Positions 1-6,483 of a stretch of 6,904 nucleotides of DNA are shown here, piece by piece. Made by a program: the position numbers and the translations under genes. Under the pieces are notes generated by a model. It was not told where the DNA came from. It worked only from the letters and a program-made list of their open reading frames with translations, and searched no databases. Within the stretch, counting starts at the first letter, position 1. The number at the start of each line of letters is the position of its first letter. Source of the stretch: Candidatus Uhrbacteria bacterium (lineage in GTDB: Bacteria; Patescibacteriota; Patescibacteriia; UBA9934; GWF2-40-263); assembly GCA_903831335.1 (NCBI GenBank), contig CAIKXH010000168.1, positions 1 through 6,904 on the forward strand. Direction: 5' to 3'.

Positions 1-579
1 CGCCCGAAAGTGCCCGCGTTTCAAATCTGTGTTCGTGCGCTCAAACTGCATCGAAATAAGTTGTCGAATCAAATCGGTTCGAGAAACAGATGGTCCAACC
101 TTCAAATGTAAAACAGTCTCTTCATATTCTTTCGGCGAACCCAAACCGTAAATACACGAAACGGACGCGACGATAATCACGTCTCGACGCGTAAGCAATG
201 CTTGTGTGGCCGCGTGGCGTAAACGATCGATCTCTTCATTGATCATGGCTTCTTTTTCAATATACGTATCCGTACGCGGCATGTACGCTTCCGGCTGGTA
301 ATAGTCATAATACGAAACAAAATACTCCACGACGTTATCAGGAAAAAATTCACGGAACTCATTACAGAGCTGGGCGGCAAGCGTTTTATTGTGCGCAATC
401 ACAAGCGTCGGGCGATTCACTTTTTGAATCACATTCGCCATAGTGAATGTTTTTCCAGAACCCGTGACTCCGAGCAATGTCTGAAATTTCTGCTTGGACA
501 ACAAGCCACCAACGAGTTCATCGATCGCTTTTGGTTGGTCCCCGGCGGGTTTGTATTTTGAGTGAAGGGTGAAGTTCAT
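1..579 (-). CDS. uvrB: UvrABC excinuclease subunit B, N-terminal part (runs off the left edge)
   Basis: UvrB is the damage-verifying helicase-like subunit of nucleotide excision repair: it is loaded on DNA by UvrA and then recruits UvrC for incision. Reading leftward from an ATG at 579-577 gives 193 uninterrupted codons starting [19 protein letters not shown], the standard UvrB opening. Walker A GVTGSGKT is at residues 37-44, [10 protein letters not shown] at 62-71, and the Tyr-rich beta-hairpin stretch [12 protein letters not shown] at 88-99 is the DNA-gripping element specific to UvrB. The [20 protein letters not shown] and SCIYGLG segments are also typical. UvrB proteins are usually about 650-700 residues, so roughly 70% of the gene lies outside the window. 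There is no clear Shine-Dalgarno sequence upstream; the leader is instead occupied by the left arm of a 30-bp inverted repeat. I see no LexA-type operator. Its identity is near certain. Confidence 0.97.
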   Translation of the reverse strand, partial: MNFTLHSKYKPAGDQPKAIDELVGGLLSKQKFQTLLGVTGSGKTFTMANVIQKVNRPTLVIAHNKTLAAQLCNEFREFFPDNVVEYFVSYYDYYQPEAYMPRTDTYIEKEAMINEEIDRLRHAATQALLTRRDVIIVASVSCIYGLGSPKEYEETVLHLKVGPSVSRTDLIRQLISMQFERTNTDLKRGHFRA

Positions 580-585
580 AAAGGC

Positions 586-710
586 AAAGTGAAAGAGTGA
601 TGAAGTGGAGGAGTGATTGAGAGATAAGTTTATTTATTTTGTAAACAGTGATTAAAAAATAAGAAGACTCTTTTTTCCTTCACTCTTTCACTTCATCACT
701 CATTCACTTT
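586..710. repeat. Imperfect 30-bp inverted repeat flanking an AT-rich core upstream of uvrB
   Basis: The arm at 586-615 and the reverse complement of the arm at 681-710 match at 27 of 30 positions, including a perfect 13-mer, GAGTGATGAAGTG, at 595-607 and 689-701. The 65-bp core is AT-rich. The left arm starts 7 bp upstream of the uvrB ATG, so it must lie in the uvrB leader. The arms are built from AGTGA/GAGTG-like units. This could be a small non-autonomous repeat unit or a large RNA hairpin. No direct target duplication is obvious at the ends. Confidence 0.75.
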
Positions 711-728
711 TTCCCCATACGACAAATG

Positions 729-777
729 CCCCAAGAGATTGTTCTCTAGGGGACGCTACAACGACCTCTTGTTGTAG
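729..777. other. Two adjacent stem-loops, possible structured RNA
   Basis: Hairpin 1 (729-752) pairs CCCC-A-AGAGA with TCTCT-A-GGGG around a 4-nt loop, with a single A/A mismatch. Hairpin 2 (756-777) has a perfect 7-bp stem CTACAAC/GTTGTAG around an 8-nt loop. In addition CAAGAG (732-737) in hairpin 1 is complementary to CTCTTG (766-771) in the loop and edge of hairpin 2, so an alternative fold or tertiary contact is possible. Neither hairpin is followed by a T-run on the plus strand, so they are not simple terminators. The strand and function are unknown. Confidence 0.5.
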
Positions 778-837
778 AAAGGATTTAATTGTCCGAAAAG
801 TTTAGCAAATTTCTACGATTTTGTCGAGATCACAAAC

Positions 838-861
838 AAAAACACACCATTTTCAGGTGTG
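838..861 (-). terminator. Terminator-like hairpin reading toward uvrB
   Basis: A perfect 6-bp stem CACACC (843-848) / GGTGTG (856-861) encloses a 7-nt loop. On the minus strand it is followed by TTTTT (842-838) and a further T-rich stretch. No minus-strand gene lies just upstream, because the protease on the plus strand occupies that space. If real, it would stop antisense or read-through transcription before uvrB. The stem is short, so confidence is modest. Confidence 0.4.
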
Positions 862-912
862 GAGAGTTTCTATTCCTCACAGTTTTCAAAATATCAACAA
901 ATAGATCATGCG

Positions 913-941
913 TTGACAAAAGTGCTTATTTCGCGTATCGT
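913..941 (+). promoter_or_regulatory. Sigma70-type promoter of the M50 protease gene
   Basis: A perfect -35 box TTGACA at 913-918 is followed by a 17-bp spacer and a -10 box TATCGT at 936-941 (4 of 6 consensus positions). The expected transcription start near 948 leaves a leader of about 49 nt before the ATG at 997. This also argues against the upstream in-frame GTG at 859. Confidence 0.7.
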
Positions 942-996
942 CACGAGTCCGCATGACAAGGATTGCGGAATTATCAACAACAAACCAAGGAAAACA

Positions 997-1824
997 ATGA
1001 ATTTCTGGATCGTTATCCTGTGCTCTTTGATTGCAATTTCGCTCCACGAACTTGGCCATGCATTTGCCATGCTTCGCCACGGCGTGAAGATCAAATCAAT
1101 TTGTCTTTTGGGCTTTGGACCAAAGATTCTCGAGTTTCGTCTGCGCAGGTGGTTCGGGGACGTGCCTATTGAAATTCGTTTGTTGCCAATCGGGGCAAGT
1201 GTGGCGGCCGAATCAGAGGTCGAAGAATTTGCAAAGTTACACAATCGTCCGTTTCTAGATCGAATCGAGATTTGTGGCGCTGGCATTATCAACAATGCCG
1301 CATTCGCCATTTTCTTGTTCGCTGCTTCCGTCACAGTGCACGAAAACAATTTCGGCGAATGGGCATTCGTTCTTCCCCGCGTTCTCATTTCTGCAGCACT
1401 CATCTTCATCTTGCTCAAATGGCAGAAGTGGATTTCGCTCACGATTCCCCTGGTTGGTCTTGCAATGATCGGCTTCATCATCTACCTCGTGACCAAGAAT
1501 GTGATGTCGATTTCAGACACAATCGCCGGGCCGATCGAGACAGTCAAATTTGTCGACAAGATGAGTGAGAAAACCAATGGAATTGCGGATGCGTTATTCC
1601 TCGCAGGAGGCATCTCATTCGCACTCGCCGCTGGCAACTGCTTTCCCTTTTTCCCCTTCGATGGCGGACTGGCAAGTGATGCGTGGATCCAAAAACTGAT
1701 GGGAGATGCTCGATACAAAAAGTCGGAAAACTTCATCAGTGCACTCCTCATCATTCCCGGCTACCTTTTCATGCTGATTGTTCTTTGCAGTGACATCTTC
1801 AAATTCATATCCTCCTTCTTCTAG
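997..1824 (+). CDS. Site-2-type intramembrane zinc metalloprotease, M50 family, lacking a PDZ domain
   Basis: A 275-residue polytopic membrane protein. The first helix carries the zinc motif HELGH (residues 17-21: His17, Glu18, His21). A GAGIINN segment (94-100) matches the usual GPxxN-like motif of M50 proteases. A late helix carries NCFPFFPFDGG (214-224), equivalent to the NxxPxPxxDGG motif whose Asp (here 222) is the third zinc ligand. AGPI at 177-180 resembles the GP[IV] segment seen before the active-site helix in RseP-like proteins. About six hydrophobic segments are visible and no PDZ domain fits between them, so this is a compact member. Family members cut substrates within the membrane, for example anti-sigma factors; the substrate here is unknown. 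The start is chosen at 997 because AAGGA (987-991) sits 5 nt upstream and a promoter lies at 913-941. An in-frame GTG at 859 would add 46 residues without homology. The gene is monocistronic and convergent with the small membrane genes. Confidence 0.9.
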   Translation: MNFWIVILCSLIAISLHELGHAFAMLRHGVKIKSICLLGFGPKILEFRLRRWFGDVPIEIRLLPIGASVAAESEVEEFAKLHNRPFLDRIEICGAGIINNAAFAIFLFAASVTVHENNFGEWAFVLPRVLISAALIFILLKWQKWISLTIPLVGLAMIGFIIYLVTKNVMSISDTIAGPIETVKFVDKMSEKTNGIADALFLAGGISFALAAGNCFPFFPFDGGLASDAWIQKLMGDARYKKSENFISALLIIPGYLFMLIVLCSDIFKFISSFF

Positions 1825-1849
1825 ACGACTCCTTGCGGGTCGTTTTTTC
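1825..1849 (+). terminator. Factor-independent terminator of the M50 protease gene
   Basis: Directly after the TAG stop, ACGACTC pairs with GGGTCGT (7 bp including one G-T wobble) around a 5-nt loop, followed by TTTTTT at 1843-1848. Confidence 0.85.
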
Positions 1850-1859
1850 TTTGGTTAAT

Positions 1860-1883
1860 AAAAAAGAACCCGAGTCAGGGTTC
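1860..1883 (-). terminator. Factor-independent terminator of the small membrane protein pair
   Basis: On the minus strand GAACCC (1883-1878) pairs with GGGTTC (1871-1866) around a 6-nt loop, followed by TTTTTT (1865-1860). The TGA stop of the preceding gene (1884-1882) lies partly inside the 5' arm. It faces the protease terminator about 11 bp away, isolating the two convergent units. Confidence 0.85.
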
Positions 1884-2247
1884 AAGACTTCTTTCGGTCG
1901 TGGTAGCGCACCATTCTGTATGCCAGCGAATAGTTCCAGCACATGTTGCGTCGTTGCATTTCCCTTTCCATGTCGCCTTGTCGGATGACCAGAAGGAGAT
2001 CGCGAGCGATCCAGATGAAAATACCAAGAAAGAACACCAGGGCACAAACTTGATTCGTCCACTTCGGTATGGACGACGCAAGCACCACATCTCTGAAAAC
2101 AATGAAGGCGATGCCGATCGTTACCCATGAAATGAATGCGACCAACCACACACGCATGTTGTGTTTGTTCTTGTTGAACATCTCTTTCAGTGTATCATCG
2201 CTCACACCCTCAAACATGGCTGCGTAAAACGCTTCAATCCTATTCAC
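1882..2247 (-). CDS. Small two-helix membrane protein (hypothetical), downstream partner
   Basis: A 121-residue protein of unknown function. It has two hydrophobic helices at about 32-52 and 66-88 and a strongly basic C-terminal tail (MEREMQRR to HDRKKS). By the positive-inside rule both ends should be cytoplasmic, with a short external loop. The start is GTG at 2247, which overlaps the TGA of the upstream gene in a 4-nt GTGA. GGAGG (2257-2253) sits 5 nt before it, so translational coupling is likely. The N-terminal segment around residues 11-24 (MFEGVSDDTLKEMF) aligns loosely with the MFPELDTTSLEIEF segment of the gene at 2673-3131, including the distance to the first helix. I therefore treat it as the most divergent member of a three-gene paralog set. 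No catalytic motif is visible. Confidence 0.75.
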   Translation of the reverse strand: MNRIEAFYAAMFEGVSDDTLKEMFNKNKHNMRVWLVAFISWVTIGIAFIVFRDVVLASSIPKWTNQVCALVFFLGIFIWIARDLLLVIRQGDMEREMQRRNMCWNYSLAYRMVRYHDRKKS

Positions 2248-2591
2248 GTTTTCCTCCGTGTGATGCCGCGAAATGAAAGCTCTTCATCAATCTGCTCTTG
2301 CCTTCTCTGACACCAGTTGTAGTAGACAAAGGAAATGAATGTGATGAGCAAGAGGACAATGACAGAAACAAGAACAGCAACAGAAACCCATTCACGCAGG
2401 AAAATCGATGAAGTAGGGAATGCGAACAGGATCAGCGCAAACGCCGCACTGAACGCAAGGGAAAACACCATGAAACTTTTTTTCTCTCGCCTCTCGAAAA
2501 CACGATAAAGCAAAAGCAATGCTTTGCTATCCTGTTTCGGAAATTTCCCTGATGCTACCAGCTTCTGTTCGGTTGTAAGCACCTCTGCCAT
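2244..2591 (-). CDS. Small two-helix membrane protein (hypothetical), first gene of a coupled pair
   Basis: A 115-residue protein of unknown function. It has two hydrophobic helices at about 39-58 and 68-91, a charged segment VFERREKK just before helix 1 and a charged tail after helix 2 (QRRQEQIDEE, then RGITRRKT). Residues 11-25 (LVASGKFPKQDSKAL) match VLSTGMFPELDTTSL of the gene at 2673-3131, with a similar distance to the first helix, so the two are likely paralogs. The start is placed at the ATG 2591-2589 because GGGAGGA (2602-2596) lies just upstream. The in-frame ATG at 2606 would put that site inside the coding region, has no Shine-Dalgarno of its own, and lies almost at the predicted transcription start. 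The stop overlaps the next gene's GTG, so the two form an operon. Confidence 0.75.
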   Translation of the reverse strand: MAEVLTTEQKLVASGKFPKQDSKALLLLYRVFERREKKSFMVFSLAFSAAFALILFAFPTSSIFLREWVSVAVLVSVIVLLLITFISFVYYNWCQRRQEQIDEELSFRGITRRKT

Positions 2592-2595
2592 GACT

Positions 2596-2602
2596 TCCTC
2601 CC
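2596..2602 (-). promoter_or_regulatory. Shine-Dalgarno site that decides the start at 2591
   Basis: GGGAGGA on the minus strand, with GGAGG 5 nt before the ATG at 2591. It lies downstream of the alternative ATG at 2606 and so supports the shorter reading of this gene. Confidence 0.75.
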
Positions 2603-2615
2603 TCATTGTGCAAAA

Positions 2616-2644
2616 ACCGTATCATGGCGAATCTGTCGAGTCAA
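2616..2644 (-). promoter_or_regulatory. Promoter of the coupled small membrane protein pair
   Basis: On the minus strand a -35 TTGACT (2644-2639) is followed by a 17-bp spacer and a -10 TACGGT (2621-2616), preceded by an extended -10 TG (TGATACGGT). It lies between the terminator of the preceding gene and the pair, with the predicted start of transcription close to 2609. Confidence 0.6.
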
Positions 2645-2649
2645 TCCAT

Positions 2650-2674
2650 AAAAAAAAGAACCCGGAATGGGCTC
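2650..2674 (-). terminator. Factor-independent terminator of the first small membrane protein gene
   Basis: On the minus strand GAGCCC (2674-2669) pairs with GGGTTC (2663-2658), with one G-T wobble and a 5-nt loop, followed by eight T (2657-2650). The TGA stop (2675-2673) overlaps the 5' arm. Its 3' arm plus T-tract (GGGTTCTTTTTT) is identical to that of the terminator at 1860-1883. Confidence 0.85.
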
Positions 2675-3131
2675 AAGAAGGTTTGTCGTTTGCATAAAAT
2701 GTAGTCCACGAAATTTGACTGAATAGCTTCTTACGGATGGACCGTGCAGCACATACACGCCGAGAAAGTTCTGTGTGAAGTGCACACATCCTGCGAGCGA
2801 AATGACGCTCTCTCAAATGAAGCCACACGAGAACTCCTGACCCAATCAGGAATCCGATCACAAAATAAGGAATATATTCATCATGTAAACTTGGCCCCAA
2901 GAATGAGGTGACCAAAATGGCAATGTAAAGCAGAAACAGATATATGCCATTTTTTTTACACTGCCTTGCCGCGGCGTAAAATTCGATTTCAAGACTTGTC
3001 GTATCAAGTTCTGGAAACATTCCTGTAGACAAGACTTCCGAGTCATCGGCGGCAGCATGAACAACGCTGTCGACAACAATCCTCATGCGTTCATCATGAT
3101 CCTCGCCTTGAATACTTTGGTTATTTGTCAT
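2673..3131 (-). CDS. Small two-helix membrane protein (hypothetical), independently transcribed
   Basis: A 152-residue protein I cannot assign to a family. It has an acidic N-terminal region (about 1-50), two hydrophobic helices at about 62-80 and 86-106 with a short GPSLHDEYIP loop, and a basic tail (LRERHFARR, SRR, RKK). The predicted topology puts both ends in the cytoplasm. Residues 33-47, VLSTGMFPELDTTSL, match LVASGKFPKQDSKAL of the next gene, so the shared motif is roughly [LV]x[ST]GxFPxxD[ST]xxL. The start ATG at 3131 has AAGGAG (3145-3140) 8 nt upstream and a near-consensus promoter, so expression may be good. It has its own terminator, separating it from the downstream pair. No enzymatic residues are recognisable; an assembly, sensor-accessory or toxin-like role cannot be chosen from sequence alone. 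Confidence 0.8.
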   Translation of the reverse strand: MTNNQSIQGEDHDERMRIVVDSVVHAAADDSEVLSTGMFPELDTTSLEIEFYAAARQCKKNGIYLFLLYIAILVTSFLGPSLHDEYIPYFVIGFLIGSGVLVWLHLRERHFARRMCALHTELSRRVCAARSIRKKLFSQISWTTFYANDKPS

Positions 3132-3157
3132 CTCACCCTCTCCTTGTTGCGAACGGT

Positions 3158-3186
3158 AATATATGCAGTTTTTTATAAATTGTCAA
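3158..3186 (-). promoter_or_regulatory. Near-consensus promoter of the 152-residue membrane protein gene
   Basis: On the minus strand a perfect -35 TTGACA (3186-3181), a 17-bp spacer and a -10 TATATT (3163-3158, 5 of 6). Transcription would begin near 3151, leaving a leader of about 20 nt that contains AAGGAG. It is the strongest promoter match in the window. Confidence 0.85.
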
Positions 3187-3188
3187 TC

Positions 3189-3220
3189 ATAAAACAGAGA
3201 CCAATGGGTCTCTGTTTTAT
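3189..3220. terminator. Symmetrical factor-independent terminator after nrdJ
   Basis: A perfect 14-bp stem, ATAAAACAGAGACC (3189-3202) with GGTCTCTGTTTTAT (3207-3220), closes a 4-nt loop. The A/T ends give a T-tract on both strands, so it could act in either direction. Its clear user is nrdJ, whose stop lies 12 bp upstream on the minus strand. It also separates nrdJ from the next promoter, whose -35 box begins 3 bp further on. Confidence 0.9.
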
Positions 3221-3231
3221 CGGAAGATAGA

Positions 3232-6200
3232 TCAACTACATCCACTTGTCGCTCCGCAATTCAGACATTTGTAACACGCCGCATTTCTCACCATCATGGA
3301 TCCGCATGAATCACAGGCTGGTGCATCAGATTGATTATCAAATGTTGCCGTGAGTGTTTTGTTTGTTGCAGCAGCCGCATTGAATAAATTCGGCTGAGTC
3401 TCCAGAACCTCTGTCGCTTCTGTAACCTTTGTCGCTTCTGTCGCCTCTACGCCGACATTTGTTGCCTCTGTCATTCCCTCTTCAGCAACTTGAATACCAA
3501 GCGCGATTTGAGATTCACGTGGCAAAAACTTCAGAGCGAGCCAACGGAACATGTAATCTGTAATGGATTTTGCAATGCGAATTTGAGGGTTTGCTGTATA
3601 ACCAGATGGCTCAAATCGCATGTGAACGAACTTGTTTACAAGCACTTCAAGTGGGACCCCATATTGAAGACCGATCGAAATTGAAGTTGCAAACGAATCC
3701 ATGAGTCCACTGATGACCGAACCTTCTTTTGACATGGTAATAAACACTTCCCCTGGCGTTCCGTCATCATACAAACCAACCGTAATAAATCCTTGGTGGT
3801 TTCCGATTTGGAATTTATGCGTGATGGCACGGCGCTCATCAGGCATGCGGCGTCGACGAATACGACGATCATCTGAAGTGTTTGCAACGGGAGTTGGTGT
3901 TAAGACCGCAGGCACGACAAGTGAGGGTTCAACAGCGACTTCTGAAACTTTTGCATTTTGTTTCTTTGCATCTGACTCCTTTGAGGTTGTGAGAGCTTGT
4001 TGTCTCTTTGAACCATCACGATAAATCGCAATTGCTTTGAGGCCAAGCTTCCAACCTGTCATGTACACTTCTGCAATATCTTCTACTGTTGCCTCATGTG
4101 GCATGTTTACTGTTTTTGAAATTGCCCCAGAGATGAATGGTTGTACGGCAGCCATCATGCGCACGTGTCCGAGATAATGAATGGTGCGTGTTCCTTTTGC
4201 CGCTTTAAACGCGCAGTCGAATACGGAGAGATGTGCGTCCTTCAAATGCGGTGCACCTTCAATGGTGTCATTCGCTTCAATAAATGCGAGAATGTCTTTG
4301 CGCTCTTCTTCTGAATACCCAAGACGCATAAGCGCTTCTGGAACTGTTTGATTCACGATTTTCATCATTCCCCCACCAACAAGCCATTTGTATTTTACAA
4401 GTGCGATATCTGGCTCAACACCAGTTGTGTCACAGTCCATCAGAAACGAGATGGTTCCTGTTGGTGCAAGCACAGAAATCTGCGCATTGCGAAGTCCGAA
4501 CTGGCTTGCATGCTCCACGACATTATCCCAAGACTTTCTGGATTCTGATAACAAGTCCGTTGGAACACCATGACCATCAACCGTATATGATGCGTCGCGG
4601 TGCATACGCATGACTTCCAAACAAGGCTCTACATTACGTTCATATCCGGCAAAAGCTCCGATTTTTTCTGCAATCTTTGAAGACTGATAATAACAGTGTC
4701 CGCTTTGAAGAGATGTAATTGCCGCAGCCAAATTTCTTCCTTCATCTGAGTCATACGCAAGTCCGCGACTCATAAGGAGCGCACCGAGGTTTGCGTATCC
4801 GATTCCAAGCGGTCTGTAATCAAGACTATTTTGTTCAATCGCTGGGGTTGGGTAAACCGAATTTCCCACGATAATTTCCATGGCTGTGACAATGATCTCA
4901 TTGGCTTTTTTAAATGCGGTAACATCAAAAACCATTTCTCCATTCACTTCTTTGCGGAAACGCATCAGGTTTAACGATGCAAGATTACACGCACTGTCAT
5001 CCAAGAACATGTATTCAGAACATGGATTTGATGCGTTGATGCGATCTGTATTTTTACTGGTGTGCCATGTGTTGATCATGGTGTCATATTGCATTCCAGG
5101 ATCTCCACATTGCCAAGCTGCATCCGCAATCTTCATCAACAAATCTTTTGCACGATATTTGAGTGATGGCTTTCCGCTTACAACTTCACGTGTCACCCAC
5201 TCACCATCTGCTTCAACAGATTTCATGAAGTCATCTGTGACACGAACAGAGTTGTTGGCGTTTTGGAAAAAGATAGATGCGTACGCTGGGCCATCAATAG
5301 AGCCATCATATCCGGCATCCATAAGAGCCCAAGCTTTTTTCTCTTCTTCTACTTTACACGTAATAAATTCTTCAATGTCTGGATGATTGATATCCAAAAT
5401 AACCATCTTTGCCGCACGGCGTGTTTTTCCACCGCTTTTAATCACTCCAGCAAACGCATCCAACCCTTTCATGAAAGAAACAGGTCCGGAAGCTTTCCCA
5501 TTTGAACCAGAAAGGAATTCTTGTTTTGAACGTAATTTAGAAAAGTTTGAACCAGCCCCAGAACCACCTTTAAATAAGGTTCCCTCTGTCACACACAAAT
5601 TCAAAATTGAACGCATGTCATCTTGAACAGAGTTGATGAAACACGCGGAACATTGCTGTGGGCGCGGTGTTCCAACGTTAAACCAAACGGGCGAATTGAA
5701 TGCCGCCATTTGATTTACCAAAACATAATGCAATTCATCTTCAAAATGCTGTGCGTCTTTTGTGGTTTCGAAATATCCATCTTTGCGACCCCAATCTGAA
5801 ATCGTTTTTGCCACACGGCCAATCAATTGCTTCACAGAAGACTCACGATCTTCTTTTCCAACGGTTCCGTAAAAATATTTTGAAACAACAATGTTTGTCG
5901 CTGTCTGTGAATAAAAATTTGGAACTTCTACATTTTTTTGTTCAAAAACAACAACCCCTTTTGAATTCGTGATAACAGCATCACGCTTCTCCCATTGAAT
6001 TTCATCATAGGGATGAAGGTCATCTTTTGAAAAATAACGATCTACATGAATTCCATGACCGTACTTCTCTTTTTGCATCAATGCGGATCCGCGCACACGA
6101 AACTCTCCGTATCTTTTTGCAATGTGCGCCAAGTTATTATCAATCAGAGTGAGCTCTACGATTTCACGAACGTCTGATACGGTTGGAACAGAATGTCCAT

Positions 6201-6483
6201 CAAATTGTTTAGTAAGACGCGCAATAACCTGTGAGCTTACTTTTTCTACAAGCTTTACATTATTCATTCCTGCTCCGACAAAGGCTGCGCGAATAGACGC
6301 AGACAATTTATGTGTATCAAAATCTTCTTCTTGTCCGTCCCGTTTTAACACGGACTTCACAGAAGTCATAAATTCCCAAACAGCATCTGAAATAGCAGAT
6401 GTGTCAACGGACTCAACGGTAGTTTTTGAAAGAAATTCAGACATAGGGCGAGTATGTTTGTCCGGCGGAGCCGGATCCGCCAT
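3232..6483 (-). CDS. nrdJ: Adenosylcobalamin-dependent (class II) ribonucleotide reductase
   Basis: Converts ribonucleotides to deoxyribonucleotides using an AdoCbl-generated thiyl radical; cytosolic and oxygen-independent. The reading frame gives 1083 residues. Residues about 43-135 form an N-terminal ATP cone, the allosteric activity site. The catalytic barrel holds the redox cysteine in CSACF (Cys281), the loop GGSGAGSNFSKLRS (307-320), NPCSE (486-490: Asn486, thiyl Cys488, Glu490), the partner Cys499 (11 residues after Cys488, as in known NrdJ), and PTGTISF (674-680). Residues about 886-985 (THKFQIGNHQGF onward) match the TSCPD-type domain of B12-dependent reductases. The tail has Cys1057, 1060, 1070, 1073, 1076 and 1082, giving a zinc-ribbon and thiol-relay end. 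Residues 1003-1030 are a TEAT-rich linker. The start is uncertain: ATG 6483 lies in a GC-rich hairpin, ATG 6444 (MSEFLSK) would remove 13 residues, and neither has a Shine-Dalgarno. I keep the longer form as an outer bound. Regulation is probably by NrdR. Confidence 0.97.
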   Translation of the reverse strand: MADPAPPDKHTRPMSEFLSKTTVESVDTSAISDAVWEFMTSVKSVLKRDGQEEDFDTHKLSASIRAAFVGAGMNNVKLVEKVSSQVIARLTKQFDGHSVPTVSDVREIVELTLIDNNLAHIAKRYGEFRVRGSALMQKEKYGHGIHVDRYFSKDDLHPYDEIQWEKRDAVITNSKGVVVFEQKNVEVPNFYSQTATNIVVSKYFYGTVGKEDRESSVKQLIGRVAKTISDWGRKDGYFETTKDAQHFEDELHYVLVNQMAAFNSPVWFNVGTPRPQQCSACFINSVQDDMRSILNLCVTEGTLFKGGSGAGSNFSKLRSKQEFLSGSNGKASGPVSFMKGLDAFAGVIKSGGKTRRAAKMVILDINHPDIEEFITCKVEEEKKAWALMDAGYDGSIDGPAYASIFFQNANNSVRVTDDFMKSVEADGEWVTREVVSGKPSLKYRAKDLLMKIADAAWQCGDPGMQYDTMINTWHTSKNTDRINASNPCSEYMFLDDSACNLASLNLMRFRKEVNGEMVFDVTAFKKANEIIVTAMEIIVGNSVYPTPAIEQNSLDYRPLGIGYANLGALLMSRGLAYDSDEGRNLAAAITSLQSGHCYYQSSKIAEKIGAFAGYERNVEPCLEVMRMHRDASYTVDGHGVPTDLLSESRKSWDNVVEHASQFGLRNAQISVLAPTGTISFLMDCDTTGVEPDIALVKYKWLVGGGMMKIVNQTVPEALMRLGYSEEERKDILAFIEANDTIEGAPHLKDAHLSVFDCAFKAAKGTRTIHYLGHVRMMAAVQPFISGAISKTVNMPHEATVEDIAEVYMTGWKLGLKAIAIYRDGSKRQQALTTSKESDAKKQNAKVSEVAVEPSLVVPAVLTPTPVANTSDDRRIRRRRMPDERRAITHKFQIGNHQGFITVGLYDDGTPGEVFITMSKEGSVISGLMDSFATSISIGLQYGVPLEVLVNKFVHMRFEPSGYTANPQIRIAKSITDYMFRWLALKFLPRESQIALGIQVAEEGMTEATNVGVEATEATKVTEATEVLETQPNLFNAAAATNKTLTATFDNQSDAPACDSCGSMMVRNAACYKCLNCGATSGCS
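3405..3475 (-). repeat. Degenerate tandem TEAT-coding repeat inside nrdJ
   Basis: The coding strand carries several diverged copies of a Thr-Glu-Ala-Thr unit (TEAT, VEAT, TEAT, TEAT) at NrdJ residues about 1005-1025. They lie in the linker between the TSCPD-type domain and the Cys-rich tail. On the plus strand GTCGCTTCTGT occurs twice. The low-complexity, acidic/Thr-rich make-up fits a flexible tether for the mobile C-terminal cysteines. Confidence 0.6.

Noticed and set aside
859..996. N-terminal extension of the M50 protease from a GTG at 859
   Set aside because: The GTG lies in a hairpin arm without a ribosome site, the predicted promoter is downstream of it at 913-941, and the extra residues are unlike M50 N-termini.
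580..996. SOS (LexA) box controlling uvrB
   Set aside because: No CTGT-N8-ACAG or GAAC-N4-GTTC palindrome is present. The GTTTA/TAAAC pair at 628-646 is too short and AT-rich to count.
906..1481. A 191-residue minus-strand open frame opposite the M50 protease
   Set aside because: The opposite strand carries the intact zinc-protease motifs. This frame has low-complexity Arg/Ser/Ala content typical of an antisense shadow.
4880..5386. A 168-residue plus-strand open frame inside nrdJ
   Set aside because: It is antisense to a highly conserved catalytic region, has no promoter or ribosome site that I can see, and its sequence resembles no family.
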